A DNA stretch of 61,064 nucleotides from Streptomyces sp. SM11 (GTDB lineage Bacteria; Actinomycetota; Actinomycetes; Streptomycetales; Streptomycetaceae), in assembly GCF_002910905.1 (NCBI RefSeq), contig NZ_NEUE01000177.1, forward strand, positions 1 to 61,064, in the 5' to 3' direction. Every line of letters starts with the position of its first letter. Position 1 is the stretch's first letter. The position numbers and the translations under genes are program-made. The notes below the pieces were generated by a model. The model had not been told where the DNA came from and did no database searches. It saw nothing but the letters and a program-made list of their open reading frames with translations. This document shows, in pieces, positions 10,932 to 18,434 of this stretch.

Positions 10932-12227
10932 ATGTCACGCGTCCGGGACGGAATGGTCATGCCCGCACGATGGATTCCCGCCGCCGGTCCGGCACGCGGT
11001 CTGGCCCTGGCCCAGTTGGTCAACTCGCTCGGCGACGGGGCCTACTACGTCTGTTCCGCGCTGTACTTCTCGCAGGTGGTCGGCCTCTCGGCGGCCGAGA
11101 TCGGGCTCGGGCTGACGGTCGCGTGGGGCGTGGGAGCGGTCGCGGGGGTGCCGCTCGGGCACCTCGCCGACCGTCACGGACCGCGGCGGACCGCCATTGG
11201 GCTGGCCCTCGCCACGGCGGTCTCCGTGACCGCCTTCCTCGCGGTGCGGTCCTTTCTCCCGTTCGTCCTGGCGGCCTGCGCCTACGCGACCGCGCAGTGC
11301 GGGCTCGCCGCCGCCCGGCAGTCGCTGCTGGCCGGGCTCGTGGACCGGGACGGGCGGACCGGCGTCCTGGCCCATCTCCAGTCGGCCCTCAACGCGGGCC
11401 TGGCGCTGGGGGCGGCCCTCGGCGGAGTGGCCCTGCACATCGGTACGGCCGGCGCCTATCTCGCCGCCCTGGCCCTGGACGCCGTCGCGTTCGTGGGGTG
11501 CGCGCTGCTGTTCGCACGCCTTCCGGAGCCGGCCCGCGCCGACAGGAGCGCACCGGAGCGCGGCACCGATCCGACCGTCCTGCGGGACCGGCCGTACGCT
11601 CTCGTCGCCCTGCTCAACATGATCATGCTGCTCCGGATGCCGCTGATCAGCCTGGTCATCCCGCTCTGGATCGCCGGACGCACCGCCGCCCCCGGCTGGA
11701 CCGTTTCGGCGCTCCTGGTGCTCAACACCGGTGCCGTGATGCTCTTCCAGGTCCGCACGGCGTCCGTCGTACGTGATCTGCCGAGCGCCGTACGCACCGT
11801 GCGAAGCGGCGGGGCCTTGATGCTGGCCTCCTGCGCGGCCTTCGCGTGCACCGCGCTCGACGCGCCGCTGTGGGTGCTGTTCGCGGTCCTGCTGCTCGCC
11901 GCCGGGCTCCAGGTGTGGGGCGAGATGCGGCAGTCGGCGGGAGCCTGGCAGATCAGCTTCGAGCTGGCCCCGGCGGGACGGCAGGGGCAGTACCAGGGCC
12001 TCTTCGGGGCGGGGGTTCCCGTGGCCAGGATGCTCGGGCCCCTGGTGCTGACCGCGCTGATCCTCTCCTGGGGAGTCCCCGGCTGGCTGCTGCTCGGAGT
12101 GCTGTTCCTCGCGGCGGGCCTGGGCATGGGCCCGGCGGTGCGGTGGGCGGAGCGGAGCCGCCCGACCTCACCGGGGCCCGTCCCGGCCGGCCTCAGGCCT
12201 TCGGGGCCACCTTCGACAGGCCGTTGA
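10932..12227 (+). CDS. MFS transporter, unknown substrate
   Basis: This is a 431-residue major facilitator with about 12 predicted helices. The conserved GHLADRHGPRR loop between helices 2 and 3 (about residues 78-88) is the A-like motif. Its N-terminus LALAQLVNSLGDGAYYVCSALYF is typical of MFS proteins of the actinobacterial export type. The start could be ATG 10932 or ATG 10953; neither has a strong ribosome-binding site. The 3' end overlaps the convergent geranylgeranyl-reductase-family gene by 35 bases. Confidence 0.8.
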   Translation: MSRVRDGMVMPARWIPAAGPARGLALAQLVNSLGDGAYYVCSALYFSQVVGLSAAEIGLGLTVAWGVGAVAGVPLGHLADRHGPRRTAIGLALATAVSVTAFLAVRSFLPFVLAACAYATAQCGLAAARQSLLAGLVDRDGRTGVLAHLQSALNAGLALGAALGGVALHIGTAGAYLAALALDAVAFVGCALLFARLPEPARADRSAPERGTDPTVLRDRPYALVALLNMIMLLRMPLISLVIPLWIAGRTAAPGWTVSALLVLNTGAVMLFQVRTASVVRDLPSAVRTVRSGGALMLASCAAFACTALDAPLWVLFAVLLLAAGLQVWGEMRQSAGAWQISFELAPAGRQGQYQGLFGAGVPVARMLGPLVLTALILSWGVPGWLLLGVLFLAAGLGMGPAVRWAERSRPTSPGPVPAGLRPSGPPSTGR

Positions 12228-13476
12228 TGATGCGGTCCATCGCGTCGCCGCCCTGCGGGTCGGTCAGGTTGGCCAGCATCTTCAGGGTGAACTTCATCAG
12301 CAGCGGGTGGGTCAGGCCGCGCTGGGTGGCGACCTTCATGACCTTCGGGTTGCCGATCAGCTTCACGAAGGCGCGGCCCATGGTGTAGTAGCCGCCGTAG
12401 GTCTCCTTGAGCACCTTCGGGTAGTTGTTCAGGGCCAGTTCGCGCTGGGCGGGGGTGGCGCGGGCGTGGGCCTGGACGATCACGTCGGCCGCGATCTGGC
12501 CCGACTCCATGGCGTACGCGATGCCTTCGCCGTTGAACGGGTTGACCATGCCGCCCGCGTCACCGACGAGCAGGAGGCCCTTGGTGTAGTGCGGCTGGCG
12601 GTTGAAGGCCATCGGGAGGGCCGCGCCCCGGATCGGCGTCGTCATGTTCTCCGGGGTGTAGCCCCAGTCCTCCGGCATCGAGGCGCACCAGGCCTTGAGG
12701 ACCTCGCGCCAGTCCAGCTCCTTGAAGGCGGAGGAGGAGTTGAGGATGCCGAGGCCCACGTTGGAGGTGCCGTCGCCCATGCCGAAGATCCAGCCGTAGC
12801 CGGGCAGCAGCCGGTCCTCGGCGCCGCGCTTGTCCCACAGTTCCAGCCAGGACTCCAGGTAGTCGTCGTCGTGGCGGGGCGAGGTGAAGTAGGTCCGCAC
12901 GGCGACGCCCATGGGGCGGTCCTCGCGGCGGTGCAGGCCCATCGCCAGGGAGAGCCGGGTGGAATTGCCGTCGGCGGCGACGACGAGCGGGGCATGGAAG
13001 GTGACCGGGGTCTTCTCCTCGCCGATCTTCGCCTCGACGCCGGTGATACGGCCGGTGCGCTCGTCCTTGATGGGGGCGCCCACGTTGCAGCGCTCGTACA
13101 GCCGGGCGCCGGCCTTCTGCGCCTGCCGGGCCAGCTGCTCGTCGAAGTCGTCGCGCTTGCGGACCAGACCGTAGTCCGGGTAGGAGGCGAGGTCCGGCCA
13201 GTCCAGCTGGAGCCGCACGCCGCCGCCGATGATCCGCAGGCCCTTGTTGCGCAGCCAGCCCGCCTCCTCGGAGATGTCGATCCCCATGGAGACGAGCTGT
13301 TTCGTGGCGCGGGGCGTAAGTCCGTCGCCGCAGACCTTCTCCCGGGGGAAGGCGGTCTTCTCCAGGAGCAGGACGTCGAGTCCGGCCTTGGCGAGGTAGT
13401 ACGCGGTCGTGGAGCCGGCTGGGCCCGCCCCGACGACGATCACGTCCGCGCTGTGCTCGGAGAGGGGCTCGGTCAC
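12193..13476 (-). CDS. geranylgeranyl-reductase-family flavoprotein, probable menaquinone side-chain reductase
   Basis: This is an FAD-dependent reductase of 427 residues. The N-terminal dinucleotide motif VIVVGAGPAGSTTAYYLAKAG, the CGDGLTPRA segment and the central LLVGDAGGMVNPFNGEGI are diagnostic of the family. GTG 13476 is chosen because GGGAG lies eight bases upstream and the Rossmann motif follows within 13 residues. In actinobacteria, relatives (MenJ type) saturate a double bond in the menaquinone isoprenoid tail. The nearby menG, mqnC, mqnA and nuo genes support that role here, though archaeal-lipid-type substrates cannot be excluded by sequence. Confidence 0.85.
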   Translation of the reverse strand: MTEPLSEHSADVIVVGAGPAGSTTAYYLAKAGLDVLLLEKTAFPREKVCGDGLTPRATKQLVSMGIDISEEAGWLRNKGLRIIGGGVRLQLDWPDLASYPDYGLVRKRDDFDEQLARQAQKAGARLYERCNVGAPIKDERTGRITGVEAKIGEEKTPVTFHAPLVVAADGNSTRLSLAMGLHRREDRPMGVAVRTYFTSPRHDDDYLESWLELWDKRGAEDRLLPGYGWIFGMGDGTSNVGLGILNSSSAFKELDWREVLKAWCASMPEDWGYTPENMTTPIRGAALPMAFNRQPHYTKGLLLVGDAGGMVNPFNGEGIAYAMESGQIAADVIVQAHARATPAQRELALNNYPKVLKETYGGYYTMGRAFVKLIGNPKVMKVATQRGLTHPLLMKFTLKMLANLTDPQGGDAMDRIINGLSKVAPKA

Positions 13477-13573
13477 GGTCGGATCTCCCGAAGACTCGAA
13501 TTCGCGTGCCGCGCGGCACATGTCCCGTGCAGTCTATGGGGGCCTGCGAACCAACCCTCCGAAGGGCTCCCTC

Positions 13574-14101
13574 ATGTCGACAGCACCCGTCACACCCCCT
13601 GCTTCGGCCCCCGCCGTCCACCTCCGTGTACCGACCGACGAGGACGCCCTGACCTGGCACCGGCTCTTCGACGACCCGCAGGTGATGGAGTTCTTCGGCG
13701 GGCGCAGCGCGGAGCTCTCCGCGTACGAGGAGCTCACCGCGCGCCAGCGGCGGCACGACGCGGAGCTGGGCTACTGCCTGTGGACCGTCACGGACGAGGA
13801 GCACGCCGTCCTCGGCTTCACCGGGGCGCAGCCGTGGCCGCACACCCATTACGGGCCGGTCGGCGCGACCGAGATCGGCTGGCGGCTGGGGCGGGAGGCG
13901 TGGGGACGCGGGTACGCGACCGCCGCCGCCCGCACCACGCTGGAGCGGCTGCGGGCGGCGGGGGCGGGCGAGGTGGTCGCGATGGTCCACTCACGCAACA
14001 CTCGGTCGGCGGCGGTCGCGGAACGGCTCGGGATGCGGCGGGCCGAGTCGTACGCCACTCCGCGCGGCCAGGAGGCCGTCTGCTTCCGGCTGGAGCTGTG
14101 A
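13574..14101 (+). CDS. GNAT-family N-acetyltransferase (RimJ/RimL type)
   Basis: This 175-residue protein follows the RimJ/RimL pattern: LRVPTDEDALTWHRLFDDPQVMEFFGG at the start, GATEIGWRLGREAWGRGYATAAA for acetyl-CoA binding (about 100-120) and VHSRNTRSAAVAERLGMRR near the C-terminus. The ATG 13574 has GAAGGG eight bases upstream; longer in-frame starts run into the divergent reductase promoter. The substrate is unknown. It is divergent from the menaquinone reductase gene and converges on menG. Confidence 0.85.
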   Translation: MSTAPVTPPASAPAVHLRVPTDEDALTWHRLFDDPQVMEFFGGRSAELSAYEELTARQRRHDAELGYCLWTVTDEEHAVLGFTGAQPWPHTHYGPVGATEIGWRLGREAWGRGYATAAARTTLERLRAAGAGEVVAMVHSRNTRSAAVAERLGMRRAESYATPRGQEAVCFRLEL

Positions 14102-14126
14102 CCCCGGGGCGGTAGTCCGGGGCCCT

Positions 14127-14194
14127 TTACCCGGACGTCGGGCTTACCCGGACGTCGGGCTTACCCGGACGTCAGGCTTACCCGGACGTCAGGC
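14127..14194. repeat. 17-bp tandem repeat, four copies, running into the menG stop codon
   Basis: TTACCCGGACGTCGGGC is repeated at 14127 and 14144, and with one change (TTACCCGGACGTCAGGC) at 14161 and 14178. The last copy contains the menG stop codon (14189-14191). It sits in the convergent gap between the acetyltransferase and menG. Confidence 0.95.
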
Positions 14195-14881
14195 GCGGGT
14201 GGCCCGGTGCAGGGCCACCACGCCGCCGGTCAGGTTGCGCCAGGCGACCTTCGACCAGCCGGCCTTCTGGAGCAGTGCGGCGAGGGCGGGCTGGTCGGGC
14301 CAGTCCCGGATCGACTCGGCGAGATAGACGTACGCGTCCGGGTTGGAGGACACCGCGCGGGCGGCCGGCGGGATCGCCCGCATCAGGTACTCCGTGTAGA
14401 CCGTGCGGAACGGGGTCCAGGCCGGCTGGGAGAACTCGCAGATCACGACCCGCCCGCCGGGCTTCGTCACCCGGTACAGCTCGCGCAGCACGACCTCGGT
14501 GTCCTGGATGTTGCGCAGCCCGAAGGAGATCGTCACGGTGTCGAACGTCTCGTCCTTGAACGGCAGCCTCATGCCGTCGCCCGCGGTGAACGGCATCCAC
14601 GGGTGGCGCTCCTTGCCGACCTTGAGCATGCCGAGCGAGAAGTCGCACGGCACGACATAGGCACCCGCCTTCACGAAGGGCTGCGAGGAGGTCGCCGTAC
14701 CGGCCGCCAGGTCCAGGATCTTCTGCGCGGGGCGGGCGTCGACCGCCTGGGCGACGGCCTTGCGCCACAGCCGGGCCTGGCCGAGCGAGATCACGTCGTT
14801 GGTCAGGTCGTAGTTGGCCGCCACACCGTCGAACATCGAGGCGACTTCGTGCGGCTGCTTTTCCAGGGAGGCTCGGGTCAC
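14189..14881 (-). CDS. menG: demethylmenaquinone methyltransferase
   Basis: This SAM-dependent methyltransferase catalyses the last step of menaquinone formation. The 230-residue protein has [22 protein letters not shown] at the N-terminus, the SAM-binding [12 protein letters not shown] (about 55-66), and the UbiE/MenG signature regions [11 protein letters not shown] and [15 protein letters not shown] 14881 is chosen because [14 protein letters not shown] is the normal N-terminus of the family; the longer open frame upstream is Arg/Ala-rich. Its association with mqn genes shows that the precursor comes from the futalosine route. Confidence 0.94.
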   Translation of the reverse strand: MTRASLEKQPHEVASMFDGVAANYDLTNDVISLGQARLWRKAVAQAVDARPAQKILDLAAGTATSSQPFVKAGAYVVPCDFSLGMLKVGKERHPWMPFTAGDGMRLPFKDETFDTVTISFGLRNIQDTEVVLRELYRVTKPGGRVVICEFSQPAWTPFRTVYTEYLMRAIPPAARAVSSNPDAYVYLAESIRDWPDQPALAALLQKAGWSKVAWRNLTGGVVALHRATRA

Positions 14882-15057
14882 CCGTCCATTCAAGCAGCCC
14901 CGCGCCGGTGAGCCGCACCGGAGGGCGTAGGCTCCTGCGGCGCTTCGCACCCGGCGGGGCCGGCGCGCAGGGGTTCGAACTGATCTTCACTTCTCTTCAA
15001 CCTTTTCGGCACACGGGTGCTCTGTAAGGGGTGGGAGGCGCGGAGAGGGGACTACGG

Positions 15058-15591
15058 ATGCCGGCAGGGGCGGAGCCCGCCATGGCGGACGGCGAGTGCG
15101 CCGCGTTCGAGGCGTACGCCCGGACCGGGCAACGCCGGCTGTACCGGACGGCCTACCTGCTGTGCGGAGACGTCGAGTGCGCGCAGGACCTGACGCAGAC
15201 GACCCTCGCCAAGCTGTTCCAGCACTGGCGCAGGGCGAGCCGGGCGGACAACCTCGACGCCTACGCCAGGACCGTGCTCGTCCGCACCTTCGTGGCCGAA
15301 CGCCGGCGCACCGTCACCGATCTGCTCGCCCACCACCGCAACGCGCCCCGCCCGCACCCCAATCCCGCCCCGGGCGCCGACCTCCGGGTCACGCTGCTCG
15401 CCCTGCTCGCCGAACTCCCGCCCCGGGCACGGGCGATGGTCGTCCTGCGCTACTGGGACGACCTGAGCGTGGAGACCGTGGCCGCGCTGCTGCGGTGCAG
15501 CGAGTCCACGGTGAAGAGCCAGTGCTCGCGTTCACTCGTCCGACTGCGCGCCCGGATGGGCGACGTCCAGCACTACTCCACCGGAAGCTGA
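15058..15591 (+). CDS. SigE-family ECF RNA polymerase sigma factor
   Basis: This is an extracytoplasmic-function sigma factor of 177 residues. Region 2 (about 8-80) contains LYRTAYLLCGDVECAQDLTQTTLAKLFQHW, and region 4 (about 115-165) contains RARAMVVLRYWDDLSVETVAALLRCSESTVKSQCSR with a helix-turn-helix. ATG 15058 is preferred because GAGAGGGG lies seven bases upstream; a GTG at 15031 is possible. It heads a probable operon with two membrane-anchored proteins, which suggests an envelope-sensing unit. No zinc anti-sigma motif is evident in its neighbours. Confidence 0.9.
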   Translation: MPAGAEPAMADGECAAFEAYARTGQRRLYRTAYLLCGDVECAQDLTQTTLAKLFQHWRRASRADNLDAYARTVLVRTFVAERRRTVTDLLAHHRNAPRPHPNPAPGADLRVTLLALLAELPPRARAMVVLRYWDDLSVETVAALLRCSESTVKSQCSRSLVRLRARMGDVQHYSTGS

Positions 15592-15600
15592 GGGCCGGTC

Positions 15601-16512
15601 GTGACCCCTGAACCATACGAGCGCCTGTCGCCCCGCTCGCCCGACGAAGAGCTGTTCCGGGACGCCCTGCACCGGGCCGTCGGCCCGCTGTCCCTCCAGC
15701 CGGATCTGGTCGCCGACGCCGTACGGGAGGGGCGTCGGCGCCGGGCCAGGACCCGGGCGTTCGCGGTCGCGGGCGCCTTCGTCGCGGTCACCGCCGTGAC
15801 CCTGGGCCTCGCCGTCCTCGGCCCCTGGCTGCTGGCGGGACCGGAGACGGATCCCGCCGTGCCCGCCGGACCGTCCCTCTCCTCGCCCGCCCCCTCTCCC
15901 CGACGTACGGAGCCACACCCCGAGATGCCGAGCCCCACGCCCACCCCCGAGTCGAAGGGGCCCACGGCCGAGCCGACGACGCCCACCACCTCGACGCCGC
16001 TCCTGTCGGCCCCGCCCGGTCCAGGCCCCGAGGAGGCCACGCGCCTGGAGGACTTCCGGCAGCGGGTGGCCAGGGCGCTGGACGCCCTGCTGCCCGCGTC
16101 GATCGGGACCGTCCTGCCGGTCGGCGACGACGCGCGGAGCTACCAGGGGCGGCGCGGCGGCATCGTGCACTCCGTCCGCCTGTCGGTGCGCCCGGGTCAG
16201 GAGGGCGCGGCGCCCGCCTGCCGCGACATCCCGGAGAAGAGGCTGACCTGCGAGGTCCTCACCCTGGACGACGGCATACCCGGCCACCTCTTCCGGCGGC
16301 CCGCCGCGGGACGGACGGGCACCGAGGTCTCCCTCCGGTACCGGTCCGGCCGCAGCACGGTGGCACTGTCCGTCTCGCCCGCGCCGTCCGGGGCGGGCGG
16401 CGCTCCCGTCACCGCCGGGGACCTGGTCCGGGTCGCCCGGAGCCCGCGGTTCGGGGACCTGATCGCTTACGCCGACGAGCACCCGGTGTCGCGGAGCGGG
16501 GCCGCCTCGTGA
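15601..16512 (+). CDS. single-pass membrane protein following the sigma factor (possible anti-sigma factor)
   Basis: This is a 303-residue protein from GTG 15601, nine bases after the sigma-factor stop, with GAGGG upstream. It has a cytoplasmic N-terminus of about 50 residues rich in Arg before a transmembrane segment (about 52-77). A long Pro/Ser/Thr extracellular linker (80-140) and a globular C-terminal part with two Cys (ACRDIPEKRLTCEV) follow. That layout is what cognate anti-sigma factors of SigE-type operons often have. No known domain is recognised, so the anti-sigma role is inferred from position only. Confidence 0.75.
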   Translation: MTPEPYERLSPRSPDEELFRDALHRAVGPLSLQPDLVADAVREGRRRRARTRAFAVAGAFVAVTAVTLGLAVLGPWLLAGPETDPAVPAGPSLSSPAPSPRRTEPHPEMPSPTPTPESKGPTAEPTTPTTSTPLLSAPPGPGPEEATRLEDFRQRVARALDALLPASIGTVLPVGDDARSYQGRRGGIVHSVRLSVRPGQEGAAPACRDIPEKRLTCEVLTLDDGIPGHLFRRPAAGRTGTEVSLRYRSGRSTVALSVSPAPSGAGGAPVTAGDLVRVARSPRFGDLIAYADEHPVSRSGAAS

Positions 16513-17543
16513 CGCGCCGCCGCACCACGGGCACGCTGCCGCCCGCGTACGGGGAACCCCCGTACGCGGAACCGGACCGTGACGAGGAAACGTTCCGGCT
16601 GCGGGTTCCGCCGCCCCGGACCCCGGGACGGCGCGCAGGACGCGCGGAACGCACCCGGACCGGTTCCCGGGGCGGCTCCCGGTCCGCGGTACGGTCCCGG
16701 GCGCGGCGTAGGCAGCGGAACCGACGCCGGGCGATCGGCCTCGCCGTGCTGGCCCTCGCGGCCGTGGCGGGCGCGGCGCTCCTCGTCGGCCACCCCTGGC
16801 AGGACGGGGGCGGTCCGGCGAACGCGGCGCCGGCCCCGTCCCGTACGGCTCCGGCGGGCGGAGCGGACAGCGCGGAGCCGCTGGAGGACACCCCGCCGCC
16901 CACTCCCCCGCCGTCCCCGTCCCCGTCCCCGTCCGCCTCCGCCTCGGAGGAAGAGGAGGAGGACACCCTCCGGGCCGAGGACGTCCCCGCCTCGGGACCC
17001 GGCACGTTCACCGTGGCCCGTGCGGGCGTCACCGCGAAGGGCAAGGGCAGCGCCTACCGGGTCGAGGTGGAGGACGGCATCGGCGTCGACCCCGACCGGG
17101 CCGCCGCGGACATCGCCGCCGTCCTCGCCCATCCGCGCGGCTGGAGCCACGGTGGCGACCGATCGTTCCGCCAGGTCGCCGACGGCTCGGCGGGGCTCGT
17201 GATCAAGATCGCCACTCCGGCGACCACGGACCGGTTGTGCGGTGCCTACGGCCTCAACACGCGCGGCGAGGTCAACTGCCGGGGCGGTGAGAAGGTGATG
17301 GTCAACCTGAAGCGCTGGCAGCTCGGTTCGCCGCAGTTCGACGGGCCCGTCTCGGAGTACCGGGCGCTGATCGTCAACCACGAGGTCGGCCACTGGCTGG
17401 GGCACGGCCACGAGACCTGCCCGGGGGAGGGCCGTCCCGCGCCCGCGATGATGCAGCAGATCAAAGGGCTGAAGGGCTGCGTCGCCAACGCCTGGCCGTA
17501 CGACACCAAGGGGATGTATCTGGGCGGCCCGAAGGTGCCGTGA
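16509..17543 (+). CDS. DUF3152 membrane-anchored zinc metalloprotease-like protein
   Basis: This is a 344-residue protein whose GTG start overlaps the preceding stop (GTGA). The basic N-terminal 75 residues lead to a transmembrane helix (about 78-96), then a Pro/Ser/Glu linker with a run of acidic residues. The extracytoplasmic DUF3152 domain contains NHEVGHWLGHGHETC. This is the extended HExxHxxGxxH zinc site of metzincin-type peptidases, so a protease role is likely. Operon position behind a sigma factor and a membrane protein suggests action at the envelope, perhaps in signal processing; that is inference. Confidence 0.87.
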   Translation: MTRRRTTGTLPPAYGEPPYAEPDRDEETFRLRVPPPRTPGRRAGRAERTRTGSRGGSRSAVRSRARRRQRNRRRAIGLAVLALAAVAGAALLVGHPWQDGGGPANAAPAPSRTAPAGGADSAEPLEDTPPPTPPPSPSPSPSASASEEEEEDTLRAEDVPASGPGTFTVARAGVTAKGKGSAYRVEVEDGIGVDPDRAAADIAAVLAHPRGWSHGGDRSFRQVADGSAGLVIKIATPATTDRLCGAYGLNTRGEVNCRGGEKVMVNLKRWQLGSPQFDGPVSEYRALIVNHEVGHWLGHGHETCPGEGRPAPAMMQQIKGLKGCVANAWPYDTKGMYLGGPKVP

Positions 17544-17572
17544 CCTCCTCCACGGAGCGTACGGAGTCGGTC

Positions 17573-18223
17573 TCAGCGGGCGCGGTGCACAAGCCGCCCC
17601 GCGAGCACCGTCGCCACGCAGGCGCCCGCCCCGCCCGCGCGCAGCGCCGCCTCGTCGGGCACGTCGAAGACCGCGAGGTCCGCGCGCCCGCCCACGGTCA
17701 GCGGGCCGTGGGCCGTGCCGGCCAGCTCCCCGCCGGCCGCGAAGGGGTCCAGGTCCGGCACGCCCCCGCGTACGGGCGGGGGCGGGGCCTGGACCAGCCC
17801 CGACCGGGAGACGGCCGTGCGCAGCGCGGGCTCGTCCGCACCGAACGGGCCCACCACATGCGTGGTGCCGTGCCGCAGCATCCGCTGGAGCCCGCGCCGG
17901 ACGCTGCCGGCCCGCCGGGTCGCGTCCATCGCCGCCGCGAGCCGCTCGAACTCCTCACCCCACAAAGGCAGTTCGCCCAGCTCGTCGGCCTCGCGCGGGT
18001 CGGGGTGGTAGCAGCGGACGAGCAGCTCCCGGGCCCGGTCCTGGCGCAGTCCGGGCGTGAGGAGGCCGGGCCAGCGGCGGACCCGGGCGGCCGGGTACGC
18101 GGCGACGACCTCCTCGTACGGGCCGAGGGCCGCGATCCGGTCGCCGTCCACCGCGACCGCACCGTCCACGACGGCCGCCGCGCCCACCGGGAGGACCAGG
18201 GGCGCGGCATGGATCGTCAGCAC
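17573..18223 (-). CDS. imidazolonepropionase-like (composite amidohydrolase) protein, apparently without metal ligands
   Basis: This is a 216-residue product. It has the N- and C-terminal beta-sandwich features of amidohydrolases (AAAVVDGAVAVDGDRIAALGPYEEV and LTVGGRADLAVFDVPD). The usual PGFIDxHxH metal-binding strand reads PGLLTPGLRQDRARELL, and the protein is about half the length of a full amidohydrolase. It is probably not a classical metal-dependent hydrolase. It lies downstream of mqnC on the same strand, separated by an inverted-repeat element. A role linked to menaquinone is suggested only by position. Confidence 0.7.
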   Translation of the reverse strand: MLTIHAAPLVLPVGAAAVVDGAVAVDGDRIAALGPYEEVVAAYPAARVRRWPGLLTPGLRQDRARELLVRCYHPDPREADELGELPLWGEEFERLAAAMDATRRAGSVRRGLQRMLRHGTTHVVGPFGADEPALRTAVSRSGLVQAPPPPVRGGVPDLDPFAAGGELAGTAHGPLTVGGRADLAVFDVPDEAALRAGGAGACVATVLAGRLVHRAR

Positions 18224-18230
18224 AGGGCGA

Positions 18231-18434
18231 GGGCCTTTCGTCTGGATCAGTTCGGATCAGGGAGCGGAGTCCGGTGCGTGCGGCTGCAAGGCGGAGGACT
18301 GAGGCAACACGGACTGAGGCAACACGGACTGAGGCAACGCGGATGGGGCCTCCCCTGCTCGACGAGCGAGGCCGAGAGCTCGGGGGAGCGCGTGCCGGGG
18401 CACGCGAGCCCACCCTGATCCAGACGGAAGGCCC
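18231..18434. repeat. 204-bp element bounded by 20-bp inverted repeats
   Basis: The left end 18231-18250 (GGGCCTTTCGTCTGGATCAG) and the right end 18415-18434, read on the other strand, match at 19 of 20 positions. Inside are a 15-bp triple repeat (18296-18340), a Streptomyces-type REP-like palindrome around 18347-18388, and a 7-bp-arm palindrome at 18390-18405. The right end touches the mqnC stop codon. No target-site duplication is evident. It could be a non-autonomous mobile element or a composite terminator. Confidence 0.7.
18296..18340. repeat. 15-bp tandem repeat, three copies
   Basis: GGACTGAGGCAACAC is repeated at 18296, 18311 and 18326; the last copy ends CGC instead of CAC. It lies inside the inverted-repeat element downstream of mqnC. 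Confidence 0.93.

Noticed and set aside
10525..10938. 137-codon minus-strand frame with PTDRGR repeats
   Set aside because: The repeats are translations of the 18-bp DNA repeat. There is no ribosome-binding site, composition is biased, and the start overlaps the divergent MFS gene.
14127..14194. CRISPR-like array
   Set aside because: The 17-bp units are directly adjacent without spacers, so this is a simple tandem repeat. The same applies to 7341-7376, 10645-10698 and 18296-18340.
14965..15000. tRNA-like GGTTCGAA sequence upstream of the sigma-factor gene
   Set aside because: No cloverleaf arms can be formed around it.
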